Positions 49,201-58,279 of a DNA stretch of 64,000 nt are shown piece after piece. A model generated the notes under the pieces. The model was not told the DNA's origin, made no database searches, and worked only from the letters and a program-made list of their open reading frames with translations. A program made the position numbers and the translations under genes. Source of the DNA: Dipteris shenzhenensis (taxonomy: Eukaryota > Polypodiophyta > Polypodiopsida > Gleicheniales); assembly GCA_047967505.1 (NCBI GenBank), contig CM106538.1; one strand, given 5' to 3'. Position 1 is the stretch's first letter. Each line of letters starts with the position of its first letter.

Positions 49201-49324
49201 CCGGGAGAATGGAGAATCTAAAAGGCTTGAATTCAATGAGGAGGTGCTACTTAGTGCCCGCAAACACCTGGGAGAATTTTGTGACCTTGCAGATGCTGCA
49301 GTAGTCTTTTGTCCTGCTGTGTAA
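39182..49324 (+). CDS. SMXL: SMAX1-LIKE / D53-family Clp-ATPase-like repressor (four exons)
   Basis: Exons are 39182-40500, 41851-42211, 46305-46484 and 48209-49324. Each junction has GT-AG borders and correct phase, giving 991 aa, close to Arabidopsis SMAX1 in length. Family role: nuclear transcriptional repressors degraded through D14 or KAI2 with MAX2 in strigolactone or karrikin signalling. The N-terminal Clp-N region (about 1-165), D1 (about 258-430), CxxC..YE block (483-), LPLWLQKA (540-547), coil ELQKKW, degenerate P-loop GSDKAGKKKM (728-737), Walker-B-like ILLEDVD (801-807) and EAR motif LDLNM (931-935) follow the family order. Oddities: GRGKM replaces FRGKT, and the C-terminus is short. 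SMAX1 versus SMXL3/4/5 placement is open. A 3.2 kb chromovirus sits in intron 2. Confidence 0.93.
40501..41850 (+). other. SMXL intron 1 (1350 bp, phase 2)
   Basis: It begins GTTGTTGTG and ends GGGTTGCAG. It contains a (CT)n run at 40625-40654. No TE coding sequence was recognised. Confidence 0.85.
41851..42211 (+). CDS. SMXL: SMXL exon 2: linker with CxxC motif
   Basis: Completes codon 440 (Arg) and encodes residues 441-560. It includes LCGDCMAKYEKEV (Cys 483 and 486), the conserved CxxC-x4-YE signature between D1 and D2, a Ser/Glu-rich stretch, and LPLWLQKA. Acceptor TTGCAG|G, donor GAG|GTATCA at 42211/42212, phase 0. Confidence 0.93.
42568..42682 (+). repeat. Alternating purine-pyrimidine tract at insertion site
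   Basis: A run of GCATGCGTGCATGCACACAC-type sequence, about 115 bp, lies directly against the 5' LTR. Before insertion it adjoined the (GA)n tract now at 45877. Confidence 0.85.
42678..42682 (+). repeat. Target site duplication TGTGC (left copy)
   Basis: TGTGC immediately precedes the 5' LTR and is repeated at 45873-45877 immediately after the 3' LTR. A 5-bp duplication is typical of Ty3/gypsy integration. Confidence 0.93.
42683..43132 (+). repeat. Chromovirus 5' LTR
   Basis: Starts TGTCATGATCTGTGACG and ends GGATTTCTTACA. It contains a TATA-like CTCTATATAAGAGAGG near 42980. Short internal repeats are present: CCCTTTCGACGGGACACTTC occurs twice. It carries an 11-bp insertion (TATTTCTAGAC) absent from the 3' LTR. 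Confidence 0.96.
43134..43145 (+). other. Primer binding site (initiator tRNA-Met)
   Basis: TGGTATCAGAGC begins one base after the 5' LTR. This is the canonical plant retrotransposon primer site complementary to the 3' end of initiator tRNA-Met. Confidence 0.93.
43240..45377 (+). pseudogene. Chromovirus pol remnant: RT end, RNase H, integrase, chromodomain
   Basis: In order: the RT thumb block (KSEFFKT, LEYLGHVIC) with a frameshift near 43365; RNase H (FEVMTDASDIAT, a TGA at 43636-43638, then YDKEFLAVVHAYRSWKHYL and KTDHHSLKYIFTQ); integrase HHCC (HEVPYAAHPGINKTYRLLSA, CLSCQQMKASR); integrase core with VDRLSKMAHFIAC, ISDRD and a damaged DGQTE end; a fused AYNNSFHSAISMTPFQAAYG; GPF block (RPRYYGPFRIVKK); and a chromodomain-like C-terminus (PERILDHRQRETRHRLITEF, LVLWRNL..ATWQ). 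At least three stops and two frameshifts or deletions make it non-functional. Confidence 0.93.
45421..45433 (+). other. Polypurine tract of chromovirus
   Basis: GAGTGGGAGGGGA directly precedes the 3' LTR and would prime plus-strand DNA synthesis. Confidence 0.88.
45434..45872 (+). repeat. Chromovirus 3' LTR
   Basis: Starts TGTCACGATCTGTGACG and ends GGATTTCTTACA, followed by the right target duplication TGTGC at 45873-45877. Confidence 0.96.
45877..45930 (+). repeat. (GA)n microsatellite in SMXL intron 2
   Basis: AGAGAG run followed by G-rich purine sequence. It begins right at the right-hand target duplication. A second (GA)n lies at 46246-46274, 30 bp before the exon 3 acceptor. Confidence 0.93.
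46305..46484 (+). CDS. SMXL: SMXL exon 3: ELQKKW coiled segment
   Basis: Encodes residues 561-620. KLQELQKKWNQTCHTLHV matches the conserved SMXL segment in the D1-D2 linker. Acceptor GTGTGCAG at 46304, donor CAG|GTGGGG at 46484/46485, phase 0 on both sides, length exactly 60 codons. Confidence 0.9.
46485..48208 (+). other. SMXL intron 3 (1724 bp, phase 0)
   Basis: Begins GTGGGGCAC and ends AAATTGCAG. It holds an alternating purine-pyrimidine tract (47163-47215) and a direct duplication (47527-47915). Confidence 0.85.
47527..47915 (+). repeat. Direct duplication in SMXL intron 3
   Basis: TTGGGACCCACTGCTGGCTG through GAGGAATAAGAAGAATTCTTC (47527-47648) recurs as TTGGGATCCACTGCTGGCTG through GAATTCTTC (47798-47909), about 268 bp apart and roughly 90 percent alike. 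One frame gives repeated GINHCLDSW-KFKCEFS peptides. No family assigned. Confidence 0.8.
48209..49324 (+). CDS. SMXL: SMXL exon 4: D2 domain, RGKM site, EAR motif
   Basis: Encodes residues 621-991. D2 shows WLLFLGSDKAGKKKMAEALA, LDRLAEAVRQNPFSVILLED and KAMEKGRLPDSNGRDVSFSS, which are typical SMXL. GRGKM (RGKM 781-784, bases 48689-48700) occupies the FRGKT position. EAR LDLNM is at 931-935 (about 49139). The frame ends LADAAVVFCPAV then TAA 49322-49324. In SMAX1 and D53 the protein continues for several dozen residues past this VDEAVxF-like block. No matching downstream exon was found by eye to 52 kb. Confidence 0.93.
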   Translation, partial: SFEGICCPSKIGGPPWQALSTAGPMTPSTEAATPGIACASEQNRHPVRMFGQVDPDAFKGLCKGLAERVSWQKGVISTIADTVMRCRSGIGKQRGVSLRSDAWLLFLGSDKAGKKKMAEALAELIFGSDKRPICITFGSQQDFSSSSVWSLGLQQPVLPGRGKMPLDRLAEAVRQNPFSVILLEDVDQADLMFKSNLLKAMEKGRLPDSNGRDVSFSSVIIVMTMSFGADCVDPGSTESKMRPGKGRLTIDSGEHANAENCHSENALSGDEQLSSGSTCKRKAEWNVEDELTIRPLGSLSKKTNLGRALELDLNMSAEENETVDCSGCDISRENGESKRLEFNEEVLLSARKHLGEFCDLADAAVVFCPAV

Positions 49325-49495
49325 TTTAGTGTTCTTTAACCTAGTGGCCTCCAGGAACCCAGGGAACCCATATAAAAATTGTAAAGTCATGCTGCAGATC
49401 TTTCAGATGCCGTGGGATTGGGTTGGCCTTTGGCAGTTTTCGATTTTACCAGAGATAAAATTCATTATTTCAATTTAGAGTTTGTCCACAGAATT

Positions 49496-49499
<4 letters not shown>

Positions 49500-49542
<43 letters not shown>
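49500..49542 (+). repeat. (CT)n microsatellite, SMXL 3' region
   Basis: About 21 CT units lie 175 bp past the stop codon, probably within or just beyond the 3' UTR. No unambiguous poly-A signal was found. Confidence 0.95.
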
Positions 49543-49547
<5 letters not shown>

Positions 49548-49599
49548 TTAAATTTTAATGGTTTTTAATTTCAGGATGTAATTCTAAAACTCAAATTAC

Positions 49600-51610
49600 T
49601 CTCTCTGATTTAACGTACCCTAATGGAGAAGACTTATCTTTTCCCTGCATCTGCAGAGGTCTCCAGTTGCGGTGGGGAAAAAGGTCTCCACTGGTGTTAT
49701 AGGTTAGGTGAACCATGGCATGGGTGCTAAATGGCATGACTTTAATTTGCATCATGTTTATTGCTGTAGAAGGATTTAATGCTTGATCAAATCAATCATT
49801 TTAGTACCTGGCCTATCATTATTTATTATGAATGTGATGGGCCCAATATGGGACGGTGGCTATTTTCTTCTTTGTTGGAGCAGGAGGGTATTGCAGCTCA
49901 TCCTTTCAATCTACTCACGGAGTCATCTCTTTTTTGGTGCTGATGATGCCATAAAGGTCATAAAAATCCAGTGCCTGCTGTACATGGAGTTTAGGGTTTC
50001 GGTCAAGTTCACAAGATGAAAGGCTTTCTTTGTTTGTACAGATGAGTAAGGGTACATTGCTAGCTTTATCTAGATATTTGTTTTCACCATAAAAGTGGAC
50101 ATGCAAATTTTGTGGCACATGCTGACCTGCTAATTTTGTGATAATCCTTCCTATTTCTTCTGCTTTTCTAAAGTGTTTTGTTTAAAACTGTAGTGACAGT
50201 GGCTCACAAGTTGTTGCTTGGATGAGGAGAGAGTTGACTGACTTTTGACTACCCTTCTCCTTAAGAGCGAAGCTTCTGTTCCGTTGGAGTCCCACCAATC
50301 TTAAGAGTAAAACTCAGTACAAGGACCTTCGCAGAAATGTGTGAGAGCATGCCTATACAAGGGTCCACTACGCCTGCTGTTAGGCTTTGATGTCACCGGT
50401 GGGGATGTGATAACAGCTAGTCCTCTCTATTTGTGATGAACTTGATGGTTGCAAGGTTTGCAACCTTTTGGATAAGTATCATGAGGTTATAAGGCATTGA
50501 CTGAGTTTTGGTGGCTTGTCAAGACTAATGCATGATATGGCCAAGCGCCATGCAAGTAAGGCAGCTTTATGAGCACTATGGTTTGGATGGTAAAATGTGG
50601 AGTAATCTAGGGTGGAGGTGGTTGAGGAACCAAGATGGGTGGAGCTAATGGTATGGTTTGAGCCCTATATTGCCCTTGGTTGGTGGGAGGGGATCCTTGA
50701 ATGGCCAATTGTCCCTAGTTGGATGGATTAGATGGTGCATGCAAGGTCAGGGGTGGAAGCCTCTATTGATACATCAGTTGGGGAATGACTTTAGGGTAGC
50801 AATATTGTGAGGTCTCATATCTTTGTCCATTGTTCAGATGGTGGGGCAACTGAGGGCATCAACATCGTTGTCATTTATTACCCAATGTCCTTATTGATGA
50901 TTGACTACAGATAATGATTACGTGACTCAAGCTCATTGGAGGCTATTCACAATGCCAATGAGAGGTTACGTACAATATATGGTAAGGCCTTTAGAGGATT
51001 GTCCTATAAATTTTATGACTAATATATTTTGTATTTGTGTTATTTTTCTCCATGTCTTTTTGCTCCCTCTCTCCTCCCTATAACTATCTTTGTCCATAAC
51101 TCCTTGGTTGCTTAAATCACTGTAGGAGTGCACCAGCATGTCATTTCAAAAATTTGCAGCAAAATGCGATGTGGACCTGTTTGAAATTCCAAACTGCTCA
51201 TATCGCATTTTATTGCAAATTTCTCTATTTGGCTTCTTCCACCCCTGTGATTGCCTTTTCTTTGTTAGAACATGTTCTAGTTTTGTGACTTCCATAGCTG
51301 TAATCTTCTTGCATACACTCCATTCATACTGTATTTGGTTGGAGAGACAAAGAAATCACTGTAGGAGTACTTGTAGCCTTTCATTTTCTTATGCTTTTTT
51401 CCTTATGCAGTGACCACTGGAGTTTTGTATCTATTGGCAAAATCATCCTTATGGTCAAAATAACTTGCAGAATTGAAAGCTACATAGATGACATTTATGT
51501 CGACCTTATATCTACTTCACTCTTCCTCTTTGAGATCTTATGTCCAAAGAGCATTCATATTCAATAAAAATATAAAAATGTATAGGTTGAATGCAACTGT
51601 GAAAGCACAC
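49600..51610. other. Gene-free stretch downstream of SMXL
   Basis: Short ORFs without family motifs. I looked here for a continuation of the SMXL D2 C-terminus and saw none. Confidence 0.5.
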
Positions 51611-51618
51611 ATTAGTAG

Positions 51619-51702
51619 TGTGCATTTTAGTGCTATTTCTACCAAAATGCACAGCGCGTCAACACGCTGTCCATTTCGGTGAAAAGGGCATATAAAATGC
51701 TA
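51619..51702 (+). repeat. Foldback hairpin 1
   Basis: Inner arms ACCAAAATGCACAGCGCGT (51641-51659) and ACACGCTGTCCATTTCGGT (51662-51680) pair at 16 of 19 positions around a 2-nt loop. Pairing continues outward with gaps to about 51619 and 51702 (GCATTTTA.. against ..TAAAATGC). Confidence 0.85.
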
Positions 51703-51979
51703 CCCCAATACAAGGCCACTATTGAGCAAGACTTGACACAAGATGGCTTGACACAGTAACTCTGGGATCTGGAAGCTAACTTTATTTTCAAGTCACCATG
51801 CAAGTCAAGTGTGGGAGCATTCTTGATCCCAACAACCAATCTTATTGTAGGAAGACTGTTGTAAGTGTGGGAGCATGTCAATGTCCTAAATTGTGAAGCT
51901 CTTTCTACCAAAAAAGACAGCGCGTCAAAAGGCATCTAAATGCCACCCCACTGAAAGCCTATTATGAAGCCTAAAAGAG

Positions 51980-52064
51980 GCCAATTTTGATGCTTGGGAT
52001 ACCGAAATGGACAGCGCGTTGATGCCCTACCCATTTTGGTGTCACAAGCATCAAATTTTGCTGC
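51980..52064 (+). repeat. Foldback hairpin 2
   Basis: Left arm ..AATTTTGATGCTTGGGATACC and right arm GGTGTCACAAGCATCAAATT.. pair around an inner ACCGAAATGGACAGCGCG / CCCATTTTGGT stem. A partial sister copy with ACAGCGCGTC lies at 51907-51930. Confidence 0.75.
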
Positions 52065-52105
52065 TTCTTTACTCAAATATGAAGGTGGTACATGAAAGAT
52101 ACAAT

Positions 52106-52192
52106 GGAGGATTTTAGATGCCCTTTTCCATTGAAATGGGCAGCGTGTCAACACGCTGTCCATTTCAATGGAAAGGGTATCCAAAATGCTCC
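52106..52192 (+). repeat. Foldback hairpin 3, near-perfect 42-nt arms
   Basis: Arm 52106-52148 (GGAGGATTTTAGATGCCC.. to ..GGGCAGCGTGT) pairs with 52151-52192 (ACACGCTGTCC.. to ..CCAAAATGCTCC) with only about five mismatches and a 2-nt loop. The apex CAGCGTGTCAACACGCTG has perfectly matching 8-nt arms. Confidence 0.93.
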
Positions 52193-52405
52193 TACAAATG
52201 CTTAACGCCATGGCTATTCCAAATGCTTACAGACTTAGTAGAGAGGTCTTGGAAGATTGAAAAATTAGAGGATGAGGATGTGAGGAGAAGAAGGATTCAC
52301 AATTTTGAAATCAATTTGAGGTGCATATACAAAAATCGATGATACTTTTTTAAGTTTTTAGTATACCCCCAATGCTTTTTAGTATACCTCCTTTGACATG
52401 ATTTT

Positions 52406-52458
52406 GATCTACTTTCCATGAGAAAGGACGCGTTGCCCTTTCTCATAGAAAGTAGATC
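52406..52458 (+). repeat. Foldback hairpin 4
   Basis: GATCTACTTTCCATGAGAAA.. (52406-52429) pairs with ..CTTTCTCATAGAAAGTAGATC (ending 52458), 22 of 24 positions, with a 5-nt loop GCGTT. Confidence 0.93.
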
Positions 52459-52476
52459 AAAGATTGGGTCCTCTTT

Positions 52477-52527
52477 GATCTACTTTCCATGAGAAAGGGC
52501 AGCGCACCTTTCTCATGGAAAATAGAT
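52477..52527 (+). repeat. Foldback hairpin 5
   Basis: GATCTACTTTCCATGAGAAA.. (from 52477) pairs with ..TTTCTCATGGAAAATAGAT (to 52527) around GGGCAGCGCACC. It is a direct duplicate of hairpin 4, 71 bp away. Confidence 0.9.
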
Positions 52528-52734
52528 AAAAAAAGGATGTGTGTAGCTATTGAGACGAGAGATATTTCAACAAAGGAAGTTTAACTTACGTTTAGCTTTT
52601 ACTGAACTGTGTGGGTGAGGATGTCTTTGAGCTCTCTCGAGGAAGCGGGATCTTTTGTAAAATGATCTCGGAGGAGGAGGATGAGAGGAGTAAGAGCTGA
52701 GCCTACCAGAGGAACCTGCGAGATGGAGGGAGTA

Positions 52735-52895
52735 CGCCTGTGAGCTGAAGAAGAAGAAAGAAAGACGTTTGCATGCTGAGAAAGAAAGACGCTTGCATGC
52801 AGGAGCGTGAACAAGAGTGCAAGGTTGTGAGCAGGAGCAAAGAAGCACAAGGTTGTGAGCAGGAGAAGGAGCAGGAGCAAGAGCAAGGGAAATGA
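52735..52895 (+). repeat. Short purine-rich tandem repeats
   Basis: GAAAGAAAGACGYTTGCATGC occurs twice (52759-52779 and 52780-52799, approximate), followed by AAGGTTGTGAGCAGGAG twice and GGAGCAGGAGCAAG. Minus-strand Leu/Ser/Cys ORFs over it are shadows. Confidence 0.6.
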
Positions 52896-53434
52896 CAGTA
52901 TTGGCAACCGACATTTAATGAATAAGTTTGTCCCACTTCAGTGCTGCCAGAGAAGTAACATGCCAGAGAAAAGGCAATTAGAAATTTTCGACACGGTCAG
53001 AGCCTGGAATGCGTCGCACAGTGAGAGCATATATCTCAGGGTGTTTGGACGTATTTATCTTCCTTCTACTTTTTTATATGAATGTATAACAAGAGGGGGG
53101 CTGCGATGATACGATGAGATTACAAGAGGCGGGCTGCGATCGTGCGTACTCGTTACAATGCCTTTTATCTGAACGTATAAGATGAGGGCTATGATGGTGC
53201 TTACTCATAACAAATTGTAGTGAAGCGTGAGTGACGGTTAATTCTTGTGAAGCTTGGCTAATTCTTTATACAAAGCATGACATATGGTTGTCCATCGGAA
53301 TTCTCGAAAACAAAAGTGTGGGTGAGGGAGTGTGTACCTTGGCAGGAGAACACAACAAAGTTCAACAGGGTGGAGGGGTGAGAGTGAGGCAAGCAGGCGA
53401 TGGAGGAGAGAAAGTGAGGTGAGGTGGCGATGAA

Positions 53435-55888
53435 TTGAAAATCCCAGAGTGTGTTTATCAATGCAGTGCTATCATATATTATTTCTTGCCTCATGAAAGA
53501 GCGAAAACAACAAGATGTGCTGTGCATGTTGGGTTCCATGACCATCCTGTTGAGAAAGGAAAAAGTCGTGCAAAGGAATTGCAAGTGGATGATCTTGTTT
53601 CAATGCGTGCTAGGCTAAATGCAAATTCATCTTGCAAAAACATTGAGGTCTCAGTTACACAAGACCTTATGATGGATATGTTGCTTGCAAAGGAGGGGGT
53701 TGCTATGGAACCTCTAGATTACCAACAATTTGAAGAGGATTTGGATACAATCACACCAATGACACAAAGGAGAAGGCTTCAGAGAATAGTGCAGAGTGCA
53801 AGATGTGATGCTAGAGGAGGAGATGGTGAAATGGATTCAATACTGGGTTTGAAAAAGAGATGCAGATATCCATATGTGGAAAGTATCTTGTTTCCTGGGC
53901 AGCTGCAAGATGAACAACAACCACATATTTTCAAAATGTCGACCATTGGTCCAGGATTAGGGGTTGATTTGGTGAATCGAATGCGGCTAGGAGGTAGCCT
54001 TGGACCACAATGGGTGCATTTTGACCACGTCCATCAAGTAAAAGGATGGTCAACTATGGGTGCTCATGTGTATGACCCTTACATAAGGGAACTCTTAACA
54101 ATAGCTATATGTGAATTCAAGGTGGAAGATACCCATGCACAAGTCCAATTCTGGAAGCTTTTGAATAGTCAGATGAAGAAGAATGGTTTTGAACTACCTA
54201 AATTCCAAGGATTCATGGCAGATGGAGCAGGAGCAAATTGGCTTGCTATCCGTACAGTTTACAATGGTGGGCCTGAAAATGTAATGGAGGGTAAAGAAAG
54301 GACTTGTGGTTTTCACTGGGAGATGAGCATGGTTGAGCATACCAAAAGATGCATTAAGCCACAATTTCAGGAGGAGCATAAGGTTCTATGTAGGAAATGG
54401 AGGGAGGCAACGACAGCTGCTTCTGCAAATCAATGCAAGAGAACATTGACCTTGTATTAGTCTCCATTGCATGTGAAAGAGGGTGAGTTGCCAGCACTCC
54501 ACACATGGTTGGCTTGGTGGGATGTTAGAGTCAACCAATGGGGGGGAATGTTTTTGCAGCAAGAGAAAAATTCTGGGTTTGTTCCTACAGTAAATCTTTG
54601 GGAGACAAAACACTCTAGCATGAGAGCAGCACATGGGTATGCAAGACACATAACATTGTATGAAGCTTGTGATGCAGATCTTGCAATGAGTGTCCTTTAG
54701 AGTGCTCACTATAATGCCTTTTTGAATGGAAAACACTTGGGTACAGGTCCGAATTGGGATGTTCTACGACAAAGAATACTTGATGGTGGTGGATCTAGTA
54801 AAGGAGATAGAAATAGGCTTGTTGATTTGTCACACACCATGATTGAAGAGGTTGGGTTACACTCTCTAGAGATGGATAGATCAATGACAGAACCGATAAG
54901 TATGAGAAGAAAGAGGAGTTCTACATGTTCAACTATGGTCCATGCACTTGATAGTCATCGCCCTGAATACATCACTGTCACTACAAAGAGAGTGATTGGA
55001 AAAAGACGACAACTTGATTTTTTGAATCCTACAAACCAGGTAGTTTGCAGAGAGGCAAACATTCATGATGCCAATTGGGCAATTAGGAGAACTGAAGCAC
55101 ATAGTGTTGTCACATGCTTTGGTTACTTGACAGAAAGTTGGAGACGGTGTGGGGCAATGATCAATGCGCTTGGTAGAAGTGCAAGCAATGGTGTGCGAGG
55201 GCCTTGCTTTAAGGGAAGAAGGCAACATTCCAATGGATTGACAGAACAATTTGTTTGGTTTTGCAATAGTACTGTGACCCATACATGGAAGGTGGATAAT
55301 TCCATTCAGGGTGTTCCTGGAAACTCTCCAGGTGTGTGGAAGGTTGCATGTGGGACATCAATTACTGTGGATGAGAGGGAGACCCTCGTAAGGGCAGGAT
55401 TTGTATTTGAGACTGATGATGCTATTGGTGTCATGAGCTTCCCATCTCGTATGCAAAAAATCCATACGCCAAGCCATGTGCGCCCATCTCGTCGTGATGG
55501 AAAGCTTGTGTCATGGAGAACTAGGTTGAATAAAGAATTCAAAGAAAGGATAAGCAAGGCAGCTGCAGAGAATGGGGAGGTTATAAGAGAGAGCACTATT
55601 ATTCCAAATGAGGTGCATCTTTTCCACATTCGTACATCAGGTTCAATTTCCAAGGGGCTAACATACTGTGTCTCAATTTCAGAATTTCCACGTTGTACAT
55701 GTCTTGATTTCACTCAAAGGGAGACAAGTAAAACTCCTTATATGCCTTGCAAGCACATATACTTTGTGTTCATTGTAGTGCTGGGATTGAGTGATATAGT
55801 GCATCAGTTTATGCATCAAGCAGCGTTGACTAAGATTGAGTTGTTTCAAGCACTGGCTGGAAAAAGAAATCTATCTTCCATAGACTAG
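53435..55888 (+). pseudogene. MULE/FAR1-like transposase frame with SWIM finger, two TAG stops
   Basis: A single frame of 818 codons with TAG at 54458-54460 and 54698-54700 and no frameshift. The first half has a DDE-like order: WVHFDHVHQVKGWSTMGAHV, FQGFMADGAGANWLAIRTVY and TCGFHWEMSMVEHTKRCI, like the MULE transposase block around a final C-x-x-H. The second half carries a SWIM zinc finger, CTC..CKH (second segment residues 325-345). The MULE family cuts and pastes DNA; FAR1/FRS proteins are domesticated relatives. There is no ATG at the 5' edge (TGA at 53420-53422, then open), so an upstream exon or truncation is implied. Both stops lie where Gln is plausible. Confidence 0.75.
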
Positions 55889-55899
55889 ATGATGTGAAA

Positions 55900-56760
55900 G
55901 ACATTCTGTTGTTCTTTGCTGAACATGCGGATTATAGAGGTAGGGATCCTTCTATGTTTTTGTAATGGAAGTAAGGATATACTTCTGTAAGCATTAGAGG
56001 CAAGATATGTCAGCCTTTAATGTGAATAGTAGAAGATGCAATAGATGTAATGGCTTTTTTGCTCTACATGCCTTCCATTTTTTGGATCAAATGTTTGGAA
56101 GATGTACTTCTGCAAACATGGAAGGCATGATATGTACATGTAGAGTATGAGCACGTTTTGGCTATTTGAATCATATATTCTACCTGCTCCAATGTTGTTG
56201 TCTCTCCATAAGGATTTCAGTGTGAAAGTAAGGAGAGAAAGGTATTTAATATGATGTGTAGGCTACTCCTTTTCTTTGGATGGGTGTATGGAGGAAGATA
56301 CCAAGTATTGGGAGGAAGGATATGTGTAGCCTGATATTTGTCTTCATGATGCATGTATGGAATATGTAATCATATAAGCATGGCAGGCATGATATGTAAT
56401 GTAAAACTTGTGTCCAATGTTAGTTCTTTTTCAAATCTTGTATTCAGTACCACTATGTGTTTGTTTGCCAAATTCATTGTAATGTAAATATGTGAGAAGG
56501 AAGCAGATATGCAATTCGAACAATGTGCCCTCTAAGTAGTCTTTGTTTTTGTGAATCATATATTTTATATACTATTGAATCTCTCTCCATAATGAGTCTA
56601 ATGTGATAGCATGAGAAGGAAGGAGGGATTTGAGGCATGACTCCTCTCTCCAATGAAATTTGATTAATCATATAGTGGATGAAGGGCTGCTTGCTTGCCT
56701 ATTGTTTAATCACACTCGCTTAATTGGGCTCGCTCACTTTTCCTTGCTCGCTCTTTGGTA
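55900..56760. other. Gene-free stretch after MULE frame
   Basis: AT-rich, with the loose repeat GGAAGGCATGATATGTA near 56120 and a related GGCAGGCATGATATGTAA near 56380. It may include the 3' end of the MULE, but no terminal inverted repeat was identified. Confidence 0.4.
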
Positions 56761-56762
56761 AT

Positions 56763-58083
56763 CCTCCAAATGGGTTTACAAAGTCAAAATAGACCCAAAT
56801 GGTGAGGGGTTGATAGATACAAGGCCAAGTTGGTAGCCAAGGGATATGCCCAAGAGTATGGTACAAATTATGAGGAGACCTTTGCATCAGTTGTTGCAAA
56901 GATGACCACTGTCAAAATAGCCATACTCTTCGAGCTCACTTAAATTGGCCAATCCACCAGATGGATGTGAAGAATCCCTTCCTCAATGTTTTTTTGGATG
57001 AGGAAATCTACACGATATAGCCTCTAGGATATGCTATTAGAGGGATGGAACACAAGGTTTGCAAGTTGTAGAAATCTCTCTATGGTTTGAAATAGGCTCC
57101 TCATGCATGGAATGCAAGGATTCATCGTCACTTTTGACATTTGGTTTTCAGCCACCATCAAATTCAAATCCATCTCTCTACATCAAAAAGACTACAGAAG
57201 ACATCCTTCTTGTAGTGCCTTATGTTCATGATTTGATCATCACTAGCTCTAATGGACATCTCATCTTAGAAGCAAAGAGTTAGCTTACCTCAGATTTTAA
57301 CATGAAGGATATGGGAGAACTCCATGATTTTCTTGGGATAAAAATATGGAGAAATGACATAGGGATTACACTTTCTCAGGGCAAGTACACTCGGAAGATA
57401 CTTAAGCATTGTCACCTACATGACTATCCACCATTCCCTACTCCTATGGAATGCAATATCAAGTTCCCATCAATTGACATTTCCCCAGATTCAAATCCTC
57501 TACAGTATAGACAACTCATTGACAACTTGATCTACTAGACCATCACCAAGCTTAACATCTCATATGCAGTTGGGGTGCTCAGTAGTTCATGCAAAATCCC
57601 AAGAAGACTCACCTCCTTATAGAAAAGAGAGTACTCAAATACCTTCATGGTACATGGGATCATGGACTACATTATGCCAAGTCATCTGACTTACACTTCC
57701 ATGGATACACCGATGTTGATTGGGCAGGAATTGTAAATGATAAAATATCCGCCAATGGATACTTCTTCTATCATTGCTCCACAGCTTTGTAATGGCAAAG
57801 AAAGAAGCAACCAACAGTGGCATTGTCTTCCATCGAAGCACAGTATAGAGGATCCTCCACCAATGCAGCATGTGATGCAATTTGGTTCATAAGGCTTCTT
57901 TCAGAGATTGATATACTTTCTAGAGAGCCTACTGTGCTCTATACAGATAATATGAGCAACATCCCACTGTTTCATGCTAGAACCAAACACTTCATCTGTG
58001 AAAAGGTCCTTTGTGAAGAAATCAACTTGGTACATTGTCCAACACAAGAGCAGGTCACAGATCACCAAGCTACTTTCCATTGA
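56763..58083 (+). pseudogene. Ty1/copia RT and RNase H relic
   Basis: The start reads YKAKLVAKGYAQEYGTNYEE and TFASVVAKMTTVKI, the copia RT entry motifs. After frameshifts come LDRTGELHDF-like DMGELHDFLGIKIW (57302-), FPTPMECNIKF, then VLKYLHGTWDHGLHY, GYTDVDWAG and, in RNase H, KKQPTVALSSIEAQYRG with YTDNMSNI and RTKHF. The catalytic YVDD-like box appears as YVHD. Numerous stops. It is followed by a polypurine tract and LTR start. Confidence 0.88.
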
Positions 58084-58279
58084 TAAGTTTGGACACTTTC
58101 AACATCAGCTTTGTCTTTTCCAATTGCAACTTAAGAGGGGCAAGTGATGGTTAAGTTGTACACCTTTGTACATAATTTTTTCCACTATGCTCTTTTTGCA
58201 CTCTTGTGCATCTTTTCTTATCTATTTTTTGCCATCATGCAACCTTGTATAGAGCACCCTCTTCTTATGTAGTACAATT

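Noticed and set aside
49322-49324. Calling SMXL a pseudogene because of the early stop
   Set aside because: All other exons are open with canonical splice sites and intact motifs, and total length is normal for the family; a short C-terminus alone does not show loss of function.
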